From the NCBI RefSeq assembly GCF_000190475.1, contig NZ_AEWH01000018.1, forward strand, positions 1 to 58,274: 58,274 bases of DNA. The letters are read 5' to 3'. The notes below the pieces were generated by a model. It searched no databases and had not been told where the DNA came from. It saw only the letters and a program-made list of their open reading frames with translations. Made by a program: the position numbers and the translations under genes. This document shows positions 41,691-52,383 of the stretch, piece by piece (position 1 is the stretch's first letter; the number at the start of each line of letters is the position of its first letter). This DNA comes from Ornithinibacillus scapharcae TW25 (GTDB lineage: Bacteria; Bacillota; Bacilli; Bacillales; Amphibacillaceae).

Positions 41691-41705
41691 TAAGGAGTGG
41701 TTCTG

Positions 41706-42182
41706 ATGTTAAATCGTGTCGTTCTTGTCGGCAGGTTAACGAAGGATCCTGATTTACGTTATACACCAAACGGAGTCGCAGTAGCCAATTTCACTGTTGC
41801 TGTGAATCGCCCTTTTTCCAACCAACAAGGAAATAGAGAAGCAGATTTCATCAACTGTGTAATTTGGAGAAGACCTGCAGAAACGTTAGCGAACTACATG
41901 AAAAAAGGTAGCCTAATTGGTGTCGATGGACGAATTCAAACTCGTTCCTTCGAAGGTCAGGATGGAAAAATGGTTTATATAACAGAAGTTGTTGCTGATA
42001 GTGTACAATTCCTAGAGTCAAAAGGTTCTTCTCAGGGCTCAGGCCGTGGTGGACAAGACTCCTATTCACCAGGATTCCAACAAAATCAGAACCAAAATCA
42101 GAATCGAAATCAATTCGAGGATGATCCATTCAAAGACAATGGTGAACCAATTGATATTTCAGATGATGATTTACCATTTTAA
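41706..42182 (+). CDS. ssb: Single-stranded DNA-binding protein
   Basis: 158 residues: an OB fold ([40 protein letters not shown]), a Q/N-rich linker and the acidic tip DISDDDLPF that recruits partner proteins. The start is the ATG at 41706 behind AAGGAG; an upstream in-frame codon is not needed. Sits between S6 and S18. Confidence 0.97.
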   Translation: MLNRVVLVGRLTKDPDLRYTPNGVAVANFTVAVNRPFSNQQGNREADFINCVIWRRPAETLANYMKKGSLIGVDGRIQTRSFEGQDGKMVYITEVVADSVQFLESKGSSQGSGRGGQDSYSPGFQQNQNQNQNRNQFEDDPFKDNGEPIDISDDDLPF

Positions 42183-42231
42183 ATGATACGAAATTGTTAT
42201 ATAAAAAATAATTTGTAGGGGAGGGTTTTAA

Positions 42232-42468
42232 ATGGCAGCAGCTCGTCGTGGACGCGGTGGTAAGCGCCGTAAAGTGTGTTTCTTCACAGCTAACGGTATT
42301 ACACACATCGACTATAAAGACGTTGATCTTCTTAAGCGTTTCATTTCTGAACGTGGAAAAATTCTTCCTCGTCGTGTAACTGGAACTTCTGCAAAATATC
42401 AACGTAAATTAACAATCGCAATTAAGCGCGCTCGTCAAATGGCTTTATTACCATATGTGGCTGAGTAA
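42232..42468 (+). CDS. rpsR: 30S ribosomal protein S18
   Basis: 78 residues with the basic N-terminus [17 protein letters not shown] and [41 protein letters not shown] precedes the ATG. One unpaired Cys remains, so this is not the zinc-binding (four-Cys) form. Confidence 0.97.
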   Translation: MAAARRGRGGKRRKVCFFTANGITHIDYKDVDLLKRFISERGKILPRRVTGTSAKYQRKLTIAIKRARQMALLPYVAE

Positions 42469-42471
42469 TTA

Positions 42472-42518
42472 AAAAAAGTAGTACAGATCATAATTTTATG
42501 GTTTGTACTACTTTTTTG
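42472..42518 (+). terminator. Terminator of rpsF-ssb-rpsR
   Basis: AAAAAGTAGTACA pairs with a TGTACTACTTTTTT arm. Confidence 0.85.
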
Positions 42519-42580
42519 CATTAAATCGCCATTTTATATTTATATCCGATAGAGTAGATCATTCAACTCATAAATAAATA

Positions 42581-42618
42581 GCCTCTAAACGCGGAAATTA
42601 CTACAGGTTTAGAGGCTC
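42581..42618 (-). terminator. Terminator of the DUF1189-like gene
   Basis: AGCCTCTAAAC pairs with GTTTAGAGGCT; on the minus strand it is followed by ATTTATTT, 20 bases past the gene. Confidence 0.65.
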
Positions 42619-42639
42619 ACTACTTTAGTTAAACACGCT

Positions 42640-43120
42640 TCATATTTTCCTTCTAGGATAAACCTTCATTACTAGAAAGACTATTATCGAAGTATAAACA
42701 ATCGCAATGAGTAAAAAAACATCGCTAATAGGGAAGAATAGAGCAATAACGGTATACAGTAGAAATGGTATTGTCGTTGCATATGCGAACATCTTCCATA
42801 ATATTTGCAGCTTTAGCTTCCGTTGCATTGCTTTAGCAATCCAAGTAAATAGATAAGCAAAAGCCGTAATAAGTAAAAATATCATGATGGTTAGTGGTAA
42901 ATAGTTAAAGATAAAGAAGTAGATTAGTTTAAACACGATGTTCATATCCGACCCTAATCCAGATGACTTCACTAATTGTTGAATTAAGGAAGGAATGGAA
43001 ATAAAAAGAGCATTATAAACATATAAAAACGGTTATATCCATTGGTACTCTATTTAGTTTGAAAACGGCCTGTTTGCTAGGGAGTCTGAGACTATGTAAA
43101 AATGTTTTCCAAAGAACCAT
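42640..43120 (-). pseudogene. DUF1189-like membrane protein, frameshifted
   Basis: The obvious frame (42972-42640) encodes three membrane segments, including LQILWKMFAYATTIPFLLYTV, which recalls the C-terminal part of DUF1189 proteins. The same frame is open up to 43032, and a second frame upstream starts with ATG at 43120 (MVLWKTFLHSLRLPSKQAVFKLNRVPMDITVF). Adding one T to the coding-strand T5 (A5 at 43025-43029, plus strand) joins them into about 160 residues: ..MDITVF-LYVYNALFIS.. The family is tentative; the frameshift is well supported by the continuous membrane-protein reading. The gap 43121-43400 holds only a TTTGGCAG/CTGCCAAA hairpin near 43245-43290. Confidence 0.55.
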
Positions 43121-43409
43121 GTATGTTTCAATCCTTTAATTATTACTTCCTTTATATTATAATAGAAGTTGTCGAATAAAGCTTTGAATTCATTCGTAAT
43201 AATTATCTTCCCAAGCTTCCAAGTAGTATGCTCCTCATTTTATTTGGCAGATAGAAGGATGTATAACCCTATCTCACCTGCCAAAGGAAATCTAACACAT
43301 AGCCAGTCTTTCTAACATCACTCTTAGAACTCATTCTAATAACATATACCCATTTAATCATGTTATCATATTAAAATAAGCTTTCACTTGAAATAGAGGT
43401 GCGTACTAT

Positions 43410-44348
43410 ATGAATAAATCAAAACAACTAATAGATGGAGCGCTAATGACGGCAGTGTTTATCGTGATGTTATTGGTAACGATATTCGCTCCAGTGATAT
43501 CCGTACTAACGCTGATTTTCTTAGCTGTACCATTTGTTATATTTGCAGCGAAGCATGACTGGAAACCATCCTTATTGATGTTTACCGTCGCGATATTATT
43601 ATCCATTCTATTTGCTACGTTTATTTCGATACCGTTAACGGTGCTAGCAGGTATTGGTGGAATAGTAATTGGCTCTGCTATTTATCAAGAACGATCTCCA
43701 TATGAGACACTAGCAAGAGGTACAGTTGGTTATGCTATAGGTATCCTATTGTTGATTGTCTTTAATATGGTTTTGTTAGATGTTAATATCATCGATGAAT
43801 TTAATCAGGAAATGGACGAAGCGATAGAAACGAGTAAGGAACTAGTAGCAGACTTTGGGATGGGACAAGTATCCGAGAAAGACCTTATGCTAATAGAACA
43901 ACAACTGAATGTATCCAAACAGTTGATACCAGTAGGAATTGCTATTTTTTCACTTGCTTTAGCCCTGTTAAATCAGTGGCTAAGCTATAAGCTGTTAAAT
44001 CGAATAGACAGGAAGCGACTACAATTCCCTAAGTTTCGTAATTTTCGTTTCCCGATATCCGTTATTTGGATTTACTTACTTGCTATGGTCCTATCACTCT
44101 TTCAAACAGACCCAAATAGTACAGTATTTATCGCATTACAAAATGTCATCATTCTAACTGGATTATTATTGGCGTTACAAGGAATTTCCTTTATTTTCTT
44201 CTTTGCACATCATAAAAATATAACCATTGCAATGCCAATAATTGTTACTATTATAACGATTGTTTTTGCACCATTACTACTTCCATTGGTTAGAATCTTA
44301 GGTATAATTGACTTAGGGTTTGGTATGCGAGATCGGATGGTAAAATAA
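43410..44348 (+). CDS. yybS: DUF2232 membrane protein YybS
   Basis: 312 residues with about eight membrane helices, starting MNKSKQLIDGALMTAVFIVMLL. It occupies the B. subtilis yybS place before gdpP. S-component-like fold, substrate unknown. ATG behind AGAGGTG. Confidence 0.88.
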   Translation: MNKSKQLIDGALMTAVFIVMLLVTIFAPVISVLTLIFLAVPFVIFAAKHDWKPSLLMFTVAILLSILFATFISIPLTVLAGIGGIVIGSAIYQERSPYETLARGTVGYAIGILLLIVFNMVLLDVNIIDEFNQEMDEAIETSKELVADFGMGQVSEKDLMLIEQQLNVSKQLIPVGIAIFSLALALLNQWLSYKLLNRIDRKRLQFPKFRNFRFPISVIWIYLLAMVLSLFQTDPNSTVFIALQNVIILTGLLLALQGISFIFFFAHHKNITIAMPIIVTIITIVFAPLLLPLVRILGIIDLGFGMRDRMVK

Positions 44349-44396
44349 ATGTTAATCGTAAACGAAAAGCGTCCATTAGTAGGAGCTGAATCTTAA

Positions 44397-46370
44397 ATGT
44401 CAGAGATGAAAAAACGTCCAAAGTTAAGTAATCATTTATGGCTGATATATGCTGTATCTGTTATTTTACTTGGACTTATTTGGTATTTTGAATGGATACT
44501 AGGAATCATTATGACCGTATTATTAGTATTGTCATTTTACTATACCATTCAGATTGAAAGAAGAATTAATGATGAAACCGAGCAATATATATCCACCTTA
44601 TCGTATCGTGTGAAAAAGGTTGGCGAAGAAGCATTATTGGAAATGCCTATCGGAATTATCCTGTATAGTGAAGATTATAATGTGGAATGGGCAAATCCTT
44701 ATATGAATCAATTCGGAGAAGACGATTCTATTGTTGGTGAATCCTTGAATGCCATTTCAGAGGATCTCATTCCAATGATCAAAGAAAATCATGATGAAAT
44801 TCGTATTGAGCTGGATGCATATGAGTTTCAAGCAACGATACGAAAAGAAGAACGTCTCATTTACTTATTTGACCGTACAGAACAGGCGGAGCTAGAAACA
44901 CTTTATAAAAATGATCAAACGGTATTATTTATTATCTTTCTTGATAACTATGATGAAATCACACAAAACATGGAGGACACCATTAAGAGTCAATTAAACT
45001 CTGAAGTAACGTCCTTCCTAAATAAGTGGTCACATGATAATGGGCTATATTTAAAACGTACCTCACAAGACCGATTCTTAGCAGTTGGTACGAAGGAGAT
45101 ATTAGACCATTTAGAGAAAACGAAATTTGACATATTAGACGAAATGCATGAATTAAACTCAGAGTTAGATATCCCAATCACGTTAAGTATTGGTGTAGGT
45201 GTAGGAAATGCAACATTACCTGAATTAGGACAATTAGCGCAATCCAGTCTAGACCTTGCCCTTGGACGTGGTGGTGACCAGGTAGCGATCAAAGATGATT
45301 CTGGTAAAGTCCGTTTCTATGGTGGTAAAACAAACCCAATGGAAAAACGTACTCGTGTTAGAGCGAGAGTAATCTCGCATGCTCTAAAGGATTTAGTGCG
45401 AGCTAGTGATCGGGTAATTATTATGGGACACCAAGCTCCAGATATGGATTCGATTGGTTCAGCAATCGGTATTCTAAATATCGCGCAAACTAATGGTGTT
45501 GATGGTTATATTGTGTTTGATCCAGAGGATGTTAGTACAGGAGTTCAACGATTAGTAAATGCTATCAAGGCGGAGCCTGCAATTTGGCAGCACTTTATTG
45601 ACCCTGATATGGCTGAGGACTTAATTACTAGTCGTAGCTTGATAGTCGTGGTAGATACGCATAAGCCTTCCATGGTAGTAAGCAAGCGTCTTTTAGCAAA
45701 AACCGATTATAAAGTCGTTATCGACCACCATCGACGTGCTGAAGAATTTATCGAAAACCCTACATTAGTTTATATGGAACCATATGCTTCATCGACAGCA
45801 GAATTAGTAACAGAGCTTTTAGAGTACCAGCCAAAAGGGGAAAAGCTCAAAATGCTGGAAGCAACGGCCCTACTTGCTGGTATCATTGTCGATACGAAGA
45901 GCTTTACATTACGGACGGGTTCAAGAACATTTGATGCGGCATCATATCTACGAGCAAAAGGTGCAGATACAGTACTTGTACAACAATTTTTAAAAGAGGA
46001 CTTGGATTTATACGTTAAACGGAGTAAACTAATTGAGCGAACTAAAATTTACCGAAATTCTATTGCCATTACAAAAGCAGATCCAGGTGATATATTTGGT
46101 CCGGTTCTGATTGCTCAAACGGCAGATACGCTATTAACCATGACAGGTATTTCTGCATCATTTGTAATAGCAGAACGCAGTGATGGTAGAATCGGAATCA
46201 GTGCTCGTTCGTTAGGTGAGATAAACGTACAAATTATTATGGAAAAAATGGATGGTGGCGGGCATTTAACAAATGCTGCGACACAAATTGAGGATACAAC
46301 GATTGATGATGCAGAAATGCTATTGAAGGATATATTAGATGAGTATTATGAGGGGAGAGATACAGAATGA
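44397..46370 (+). CDS. gdpP: Cyclic-di-AMP phosphodiesterase GdpP
   Basis: 657 residues: two N-terminal membrane helices (about 12-55), a PAS-like domain, a degenerate GGDEF domain ([12 protein letters not shown]), and the DHH/DHHA1 catalytic module ([31 protein letters not shown]). It hydrolyses c-di-AMP to pApA. The stop overlaps the rplI start by four bases. Confidence 0.97.
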   Translation: MSEMKKRPKLSNHLWLIYAVSVILLGLIWYFEWILGIIMTVLLVLSFYYTIQIERRINDETEQYISTLSYRVKKVGEEALLEMPIGIILYSEDYNVEWANPYMNQFGEDDSIVGESLNAISEDLIPMIKENHDEIRIELDAYEFQATIRKEERLIYLFDRTEQAELETLYKNDQTVLFIIFLDNYDEITQNMEDTIKSQLNSEVTSFLNKWSHDNGLYLKRTSQDRFLAVGTKEILDHLEKTKFDILDEMHELNSELDIPITLSIGVGVGNATLPELGQLAQSSLDLALGRGGDQVAIKDDSGKVRFYGGKTNPMEKRTRVRARVISHALKDLVRASDRVIIMGHQAPDMDSIGSAIGILNIAQTNGVDGYIVFDPEDVSTGVQRLVNAIKAEPAIWQHFIDPDMAEDLITSRSLIVVVDTHKPSMVVSKRLLAKTDYKVVIDHHRRAEEFIENPTLVYMEPYASSTAELVTELLEYQPKGEKLKMLEATALLAGIIVDTKSFTLRTGSRTFDAASYLRAKGADTVLVQQFLKEDLDLYVKRSKLIERTKIYRNSIAITKADPGDIFGPVLIAQTADTLLTMTGISASFVIAERSDGRIGISARSLGEINVQIIMEKMDGGGHLTNAATQIEDTTIDDAEMLLKDILDEYYEGRDTE

Positions 46371-46813
46371 GAGTAATATTTTTACAAGATGTTAAAGGTA
46401 AAGGGAAAAAAGGCGAAGTAAAAAATGTTTCAGATGGCTATGCTAGAAACTATTTACTAAAAAACAACCTAGCAGAAGAAGCAACCCCAGGTAATATGAA
46501 AGCTTTAGAAGCACAGAAACGAAAAGATAAACAACTAGAAGAACAAGAAAAAGAAAATGCTGTGCAATTAAAAACGAAGATTGAGAGTTTTGAAGTAGTT
46601 ATCAAAGCTAAATCTGGTGAGGGTGGTAGATTATTCGGATCCATCACAAGTAAACAGATTGCTGATAGCTTAAACAAAGACCACAATATAAAAATAGATA
46701 AACGTAAAATTGAGCTAGAACAACCGATTCGAGCACTTGGATATACAAATGTTCCGATTAAACTTCATCCTGAAGTGACAGGGACGGTTAAAGTGCATGT
46801 TGTTGAACAGTAA
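46367..46813 (+). CDS. rplI: 50S ribosomal protein L9
   Basis: 148 residues, [30 protein letters not shown], long connecting helix, and C-terminal RNA-binding domain with [14 protein letters not shown]. Translationally coupled to gdpP; GGGGAGAG lies within the end of gdpP. Confidence 0.97.
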   Translation: MRVIFLQDVKGKGKKGEVKNVSDGYARNYLLKNNLAEEATPGNMKALEAQKRKDKQLEEQEKENAVQLKTKIESFEVVIKAKSGEGGRLFGSITSKQIADSLNKDHNIKIDKRKIELEQPIRALGYTNVPIKLHPEVTGTVKVHVVEQ

Positions 46814-46848
46814 GATATTAAAAGCCTTTGCTAAAGGAGGAAACAAAC

Positions 46849-48219
46849 ATGAGTGAATGGAATGACAGAACTCCACCGCATAATATTGAAGCTGAGCAGG
46901 CCGTTATCGGAGCGATCTTTCTTGAACCAGAGGCATTTTCAACAGCATCTGAGCTACTTTTGCCAGGTGATTTTTATCGAGCTAGTCACCAACGAATCTT
47001 TGAGACGATGCTCAAGCTTTCCGATAGAGGAGAACCGATTGACTTAGTAACGGTAACGACCGATCTATCGAATACAAAGCAATTGGAAGAAGCGGGCGGA
47101 GTATCGTATTTAGCACAGTTGGCAGAGAGTGTGCCGACTGCTGCGAATATTGAATACTATGCTAAGATTGTAGAAGAAAAATCAGTACTACGCCGATTAA
47201 TTCGTACGGCAACAGATATTGTAACAACAACCTTTACACGTGAAGACGAGGTTGAGGATGTTTTAAATGAAGCGGAAAAAAGTATTTTAGAAGTTTCCGG
47301 ACGTAAAAACTCTGGTAGCTTTAAACAAATTAAAGATGTTCTTATTGATGTATATGACAAAATTGAAATGCTGCATCGAAGTAATGCGGATGTTACCGGT
47401 ATTCCTACTGGTTACCGTGATTTAGATAAAATGACATCTGGTTTTCAACGTAATGATCTCATAATTATCGCAGCTCGTCCTTCTGTGGGGAAAACGGCTT
47501 TTGCCCTGAACATTTCGCAAAATGTTGCTGTAAATGCGGGTGAAAATGTAGCTATATTTAGTCTAGAGATGGGTGCAGACCAGCTTGTACAACGTATCCT
47601 TTGTGCAGAAGGAAATATTGACGCCAATCGACTACGTAATGGTAACTTAGAGCCCGAAGATTGGACGAAGCTTACCATGGCGATGGGAAGTCTCTCTAAT
47701 GCGGGAATCTTTATTGATGACACACCTGGTATTCGGGTTAGTGAGATTCGTTCGAAATGCCGACGCCTAAAACAGGAACATGGCTTAGGGATGATTATGA
47801 TTGATTATCTACAGTTAATTCAAGGTAGTGGGAAACCAGGTGAAAACCGTCAGCAAGAAGTTTCAGAGATTTCTCGTTCCCTAAAAGGATTAGCCCGTGA
47901 ATTAAACGTACCACTAATCGCTTTATCACAGCTTTCTCGTGGTGTAGAACAACGTCAAGATAAACGTCCAATGATGTCTGACCTACGTGAATCAGGAAGT
48001 ATTGAGCAGGATGCTGATATTGTTGGGTTCTTATATCGTGATGACTATTATGATAAAGAATCGGAAAAACAAAACATCATTGAAATCATCTTAGCGAAGC
48101 AGCGTAACGGTCCAGTAGGAACAGTTGAGCTTGCTTTTGTAAAAGAATATAATAAGTTCGTAGATTTGGATCATCGCTATCAACCTAGTGATGTTCCACC
48201 AGAACCAGTTCATGCATAA
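46849..48219 (+). CDS. dnaC: Replicative DNA helicase (DnaB family, named DnaC in Bacillus)
   Basis: 456 residues. N-terminal helicase domain (PPHNIEAEQAVIGAIF), RecA-like motor with Walker A ARPSVGKTAFALN, Walker B MIIDYLQL, and SIEQDADIVGFLYRDDYY. No intein. The start is the ATG at 46849 behind AAGGAGG. Confidence 0.97.
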   Translation: MSEWNDRTPPHNIEAEQAVIGAIFLEPEAFSTASELLLPGDFYRASHQRIFETMLKLSDRGEPIDLVTVTTDLSNTKQLEEAGGVSYLAQLAESVPTAANIEYYAKIVEEKSVLRRLIRTATDIVTTTFTREDEVEDVLNEAEKSILEVSGRKNSGSFKQIKDVLIDVYDKIEMLHRSNADVTGIPTGYRDLDKMTSGFQRNDLIIIAARPSVGKTAFALNISQNVAVNAGENVAIFSLEMGADQLVQRILCAEGNIDANRLRNGNLEPEDWTKLTMAMGSLSNAGIFIDDTPGIRVSEIRSKCRRLKQEHGLGMIMIDYLQLIQGSGKPGENRQQEVSEISRSLKGLARELNVPLIALSQLSRGVEQRQDKRPMMSDLRESGSIEQDADIVGFLYRDDYYDKESEKQNIIEIILAKQRNGPVGTVELAFVKEYNKFVDLDHRYQPSDVPPEPVHA

Positions 48220-48246
48220 CAGCCTTTTCAGGAGGCTGTTTTTTTT
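48218..48246 (+). terminator. Terminator of dnaC
   Basis: AACAGCCT pairs with AGGCTGTT, then a T run. Confidence 0.85.
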
Positions 48247-48255
48247 GATGTTTTG

Positions 48256-48915
48256 AAAACCCCTTGCTATGCGAGGGGTTCCAGAAAGCTTTCAGCGTGG
48301 GACAAAAAACGCCTCACTTCATGGTAAGATAAAGTTGGTTTCCCGACCACTAAATCTCACCAAAGAAGGAGGCGAGTCCTATGAAGGACAAGAATAGTTT
48401 AGCACACACAACGTGGAATTGTAAGTATCATATAGTGTTTGCACCAAAGTACAGAGGGCAAATAATATACGGAAAGTACAAAAAAAGCATAGGTCAAATC
48501 ATACGAGATTTATGTGAACGTAAAGGCGTGATCACGTCAATTTATGGGATATTTAAAAGGGAAAGGTAGTTTAATGATATTCGATAGACATGCCAACCTA
48601 AAATATAAATATGGCAATCGAAAATTTTGGTGTCGAGGGTTCTATGTTGATACAGTGGGCAGAAATAGAAAGCAAATACAAGAATACATTAGAAATCAGC
48701 TTAAAGAAGACTACATGTCTGATTAATTAACTATATTCGAAGAATATAATCCGTTTATAGGAGCAAAAATATAAAGAAGTAAGAGATTCTCTTAGAATCA
48801 GTGAATGAATGTGGTGCAAAAGGGGGAACCATTCGGTGGGCCGTTCAGGCCTAGGCCGGTAATAGAGGCGTACAGCCGCAGAGCAAACCACACCAGTTCA
48901 CACTGGTGGTTTTGA
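48256..48915 (+). mobile_element. IS200/IS605-family element, inactive
   Basis: About 660 bases between dnaC and purA. The left end has the subterminal hairpin AACCCC...GGGGTT (48258-48280), then a CGCCTC / GAGGCG pair (48310-48315 and 48369-48374) that would mask the tnpA ribosome site. The right end has AACCACACCAG...CTGGTGGTT (48887-48912). No terminal inverted repeats, as expected for this family. The transposase inside is damaged, so it can move only in trans. It ends about 40 bases before the purA PurBoxes. Confidence 0.75.
48381..48726 (+). pseudogene. tnpA: IS200-type TnpA with internal deletion
   Basis: The first frame (MKDKNSLAHTTWNCKYHIVFAPKYRG to CERKGVITS) and the last (MGYLKGKGSLMIFDRH to IQEYIRNQLKED) are the two ends of a Y1 transposase. 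The part between, about 27 residues including the HUH metal motif (usually PDHVHM), is deleted and the frame is shifted. The catalytic Tyr helix (IQEYIRNQ) remains. Activity is lost. Confidence 0.85.
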
Positions 48916-48950
48916 TTGTTGTTATGAGGCATGAAGGGGTACCGTCCTGA

Positions 48951-49024
48951 AATACGAACAATAACGATAAAATTATATATAATGTTCGTATTCTGTTGAC
49001 TAATAACATAGTTATTGCTAAAAT
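48951..49024 (+). promoter_or_regulatory. PurBox pair and promoter of purA
   Basis: Inverted boxes AATACGAACAAT (48951-48962) and AATGTTCGTATT (48981-48992) match PurR-binding PurBoxes. A sigma-A promoter follows: TTGACT (48996-49001), 17 bases, TAAAAT (49019-49024). PurR with low PRPP would repress purA. Confidence 0.8.
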
Positions 49025-49075
49025 ATTCAACGGATAACATTGAAATACAAATTTGATATGAAGGTGGAGTGTGCT

Positions 49076-50365
49076 ATGTCCTCAGTAGTTGTTGTAGGAA
49101 CCCAATGGGGTGACGAAGGTAAAGGAAAAATAACAGACTTTCTATCACAAAATGCAGAAGTTGTTGCGCGATATCAAGGTGGAAATAATGCAGGCCATAC
49201 GATAAAGTTCGATGGTGTGACATATAAGCTACATTTAATTCCCTCTGGTATCTTTTTTAATGAGAAGATTTGTGTACTAGGAAATGGTATGGTAATCAAT
49301 CCGAGAGCATTTTTAGAAGAGGTTGCTTATCTGCATGAACGTAATATTACAACAGATAATCTACGGATTAGTAACCGAGCACATATCATACTCCCTTATC
49401 ATATAAAGTTGGATATCTTACAGGAAGAAGAGAAAGGCGCGAATAAAATCGGTACGACGAAAAAAGGGATCGGTCCTGCCTATATGGATAAAGCTGCAAG
49501 AATTGGAATTCGAGTGGCAGATTTATTGGATAAAGAAACGTTCCGGGAAAAGCTAGAACAAAATATAAAGGAAAAAAACCGTTTGTTTGAGAAAGTATAT
49601 GAAGTTGAGCCATTACGTGTAGAAGACATTCTAGAAGAATATTATGCCTATGGACAACAAATGGCAAGGTATATCTGTGACACATCTGTTGTGTTAAACC
49701 ATGCATTAGACGAAGGGAGACGTGTCCTGTTTGAAGGTGCCCAAGGTGTCATGTTGGACATTGACCAAGGGACATACCCATATGTCACATCCTCTAACCC
49801 AATTGCAGGTGGAGTAACAATAGGGTCAGGTGTTGGTCCAACCAAAATTAAACATGTTGTTGGCGTATCAAAAGCATACACGACAAGAGTGGGTGATGGT
49901 CCATTCCCAACCGAGCTACATGATGAAATTGGTCAAACGATTCGAGAAGTTGGCAGGGAGTATGGTACAACAACTGGCAGAGCCCGTCGTGTCGGATGGT
50001 TTGATAGTGTCGTTGTGCGTCATGCGAAAAGGGTAAGTGGTATTACAGATCTATCCCTAAACTGTTTAGATGTATTAACAGGCATCGATACATTAAAAAT
50101 ATGTGTTGCCTATAAACTCAATGGAAAAATCATAGAGGAGTTTCCAGCTAGCTTAAAAGAACTTGCTGAATGTGAGCCAGTTTATGAGGAAATGCCTGGT
50201 TGGAAAGAAGACATTACAAATGTAAAAAGTCTACATGAACTACCAATAAATGCATTGCATTATGTCGAAAGAATCTCCCAGCTTACTCAGATTCCATTAT
50301 CCATCTTTTCAGTAGGACCAGACCGTAGTCAAACTAATGTAGTACGTAATGTGTATAGTAATTAG
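49076..50365 (+). CDS. purA: Adenylosuccinate synthetase
   Basis: 429 residues. Converts IMP and aspartate to adenylosuccinate with GTP, the first step to AMP. N-terminal [15 protein letters not shown]-loop, NNAGHTI, and [11 protein letters not shown]. The start is the ATG at 49076 ([11 protein letters not shown]) behind GGTGGAG; the longer frame to 49040 begins inside the promoter region. Confidence 0.97.
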   Translation: MSSVVVVGTQWGDEGKGKITDFLSQNAEVVARYQGGNNAGHTIKFDGVTYKLHLIPSGIFFNEKICVLGNGMVINPRAFLEEVAYLHERNITTDNLRISNRAHIILPYHIKLDILQEEEKGANKIGTTKKGIGPAYMDKAARIGIRVADLLDKETFREKLEQNIKEKNRLFEKVYEVEPLRVEDILEEYYAYGQQMARYICDTSVVLNHALDEGRRVLFEGAQGVMLDIDQGTYPYVTSSNPIAGGVTIGSGVGPTKIKHVVGVSKAYTTRVGDGPFPTELHDEIGQTIREVGREYGTTTGRARRVGWFDSVVVRHAKRVSGITDLSLNCLDVLTGIDTLKICVAYKLNGKIIEEFPASLKELAECEPVYEEMPGWKEDITNVKSLHELPINALHYVERISQLTQIPLSIFSVGPDRSQTNVVRNVYSN

Positions 50366-50373
50366 CGGATTCA

Positions 50374-50397
50374 TGGAGAGCTAAATAGCTCTCTTTT
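50374..50397 (+). terminator. Terminator of purA
   Basis: GAGAGCT pairs with AGCTCTC, then TTTTTATTTTTT. Confidence 0.8.
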
Positions 50398-50435
50398 TAT
50401 TTTTTAATACATTTTTTGAAAACGGTTCCTCCTGT

Positions 50436-50452
50436 TGTTACAATTTTGTAAT
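50436..50452 (+). promoter_or_regulatory. WalR-type box upstream of the M23 endopeptidase
   Basis: TGTTACAATTTTGTAAT fits the WalR consensus TGTWAH-N5-TGTWAH exactly, 246 bases before the start codon. The rest of the 330-base gap is very A+T-rich; a clean promoter pair is not obvious. Confidence 0.6.
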
Positions 50453-50697
50453 GTTAATGTATAAATATGGAAAAATATACCCTATTTCAACAACATTTTA
50501 TATGAAATTAGTGTATTTTCGTAAAAAAATGGCGATTATTATACATTTTGTTTACAAAACCTCGGATAGTGTTCCTTCCCCTAGTAAATTATGATAGATT
50601 AATAGAGGATCGTAATAGGTCTTTTAATCTATAAAATATAAAAATATAGTTTTATTTATATATATATATCATTTCCACAGTAATAGGGGGAGAGAAT

Positions 50698-52167
50698 GTG
50701 CTCTCAGAAAAGCGAAAGCAGTCTAAGAAGAATCTGCTGAAAAAGGCAATTATTAGTACTGGACTTGTATCTGTATTAGCAACGGGAATTGCCTTTGCAG
50801 AAGAAACAAATGGCTTACAAACGGTACACCATGTTTATGTTAACGGAAAACATATCGGACAAGTCAGTGACGAGCAAACCGTAACAAAGATTATGCAGAG
50901 TAAGCTTGAGAAAGCCGAAGGAATTTATGAGGATATGGAACTAGCAGTTGGAGATAATGTCGAACTTGTTTCTGAGTTAGTATTTAATCCTACATATGAT
51001 AATGATTCTATCGCAAAATATTTAGAAAAAAATATTTCCGTAAAGGCTCAAGCTGTAGAACTAATGATTGGAGATGAAGTAGTAGGATACTTTGAAACCA
51101 GTCAGGATGCACAAAAGGTTATTGAAGACTACAAACTAAAATATGTAGATGAAGAAACATTAGCGTTATTAGAATCTGCAAAACCTACCGATGTGGTGTC
51201 AGACGGTCTTGAGATTGCTGATGCTCCTAGCGAACCAGCAGATATTGCAGTAGGTGAATCTATTATATTAGACGTTACCTTATCAGAAGATGTTTCATTT
51301 TCTACCGAAAAAGTTAATCCGAAAGAAGTTTTAACTGTAGCAGAGGGTTTAAAGCTATTAGAAAAAGGTACCCTTGAAGAAGAGAAACATACGGTAAGCG
51401 AAGGCGAAGTATTAGGCTCCATTGCTTCTAAGTACGATTTATCTTTAGAAACTTTGCTAGAGTTAAACCCTTCCATTAAGGAAGATACATTACTCCAAAT
51501 TGGTCAAGAAATAAATGTAACGGAATTAAAACCTTTTGTGGATGTAATTGTGAAAAAGGAAGAAAAGAAAAAAGAAAAAATCGTATTTGAAACAGAAATT
51601 AAGGAATCCGATGAAATGCCAAAAGGAGATCAAAAGGTACAACAAGAAGGTTCCAATGGTGAAAAGGTTGTACAGTATGGTATCGAGATTCGGAATGGAA
51701 AAGTAGTAAAACGCGATGTATTAGATGAAGATGTTGTATCCGAACCAGTTAATAAAGTAATTATTAAAGGTACAAAAGTCATTCCATCTCGCGGTACAGG
51801 TGATTTAGTTTGGCCAGCAGTTGGTGGATATATCTCTAGTCATGTTGGTTACCGCTGGGGAGCATATCATAAGGGAATAGATATCGCTGGTCCAGCCAAT
51901 CGTTCTATTCTTGCAGCAGATAATGGTACGGTGGTATTCGCTGGGTATCAAGGCAGCTTTGGAAATAAGATTGAAATCAACCACAATAACGGAATGAAAA
52001 CTATTTATGCCCATCTTTCATCTATCAATGTAAGTGTTGGCCAAACGGTTCAACAAGGTCAAACAATCGGTATTATGGGTTCAACTGGAAACTCAACGGG
52101 TGTTCACTTACACTTTGAAGTATATAAGAATGGTGCATTACAAAATCCATTAGAATATTTGTACTAG
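50698..52167 (+). CDS. Secreted M23 endopeptidase with LysM and G5 domains
   Basis: 489 residues. A signal/anchor segment (15-35, ending GIAFAEE) leads to a repeat-rich region, a LysM domain (about 230-275, HTVSEGEVLGSIASKYDLSLETLLELNP), a G5 domain (about 295-360, VFETEIKESDEMPKGD) and a C-terminal lysostaphin-type M23 domain with HKGIDIAGP and GVHLHFEVYKNG (HxxxD and HxH metal sites). It probably cuts peptidoglycan cross-bridges or stems outside the membrane. It starts with GTG behind AGGGGGA. It is directly upstream of walRK, whose response regulator may control it through the WalR-type box. Confidence 0.9.
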   Translation: MLSEKRKQSKKNLLKKAIISTGLVSVLATGIAFAEETNGLQTVHHVYVNGKHIGQVSDEQTVTKIMQSKLEKAEGIYEDMELAVGDNVELVSELVFNPTYDNDSIAKYLEKNISVKAQAVELMIGDEVVGYFETSQDAQKVIEDYKLKYVDEETLALLESAKPTDVVSDGLEIADAPSEPADIAVGESIILDVTLSEDVSFSTEKVNPKEVLTVAEGLKLLEKGTLEEEKHTVSEGEVLGSIASKYDLSLETLLELNPSIKEDTLLQIGQEINVTELKPFVDVIVKKEEKKKEKIVFETEIKESDEMPKGDQKVQQEGSNGEKVVQYGIEIRNGKVVKRDVLDEDVVSEPVNKVIIKGTKVIPSRGTGDLVWPAVGGYISSHVGYRWGAYHKGIDIAGPANRSILAADNGTVVFAGYQGSFGNKIEINHNNGMKTIYAHLSSINVSVGQTVQQGQTIGIMGSTGNSTGVHLHFEVYKNGALQNPLEYLY

Positions 52168-52175
52168 TACGATAG

Positions 52176-52217
52176 GAAAAAGCTGACTCATGACATACAG
52201 TATGAGCCAGCTTTTTT
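52176..52217 (+). terminator. Terminator of the M23 gene
   Basis: AAAAGCTG(A/G)CTCATG..CATACTGTATGAG-type stem with arms AAAAAGCTG / CAGCTTTTTT. Confidence 0.75.
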
Positions 52218-52383
52218 CATACATTATGAAAACAGGAGTTGATATAATAAAGATAACGCTATACAGAAGTGGTACCCCTACAAGACTTTTCAAATAAAGT
52301 AAGTTAAAATAAAGAAAATACTAGCAAAATATAACGTTCCTTACGAATATATATAATTTAAAAACCAAAAAGGAAGTGGAAGA

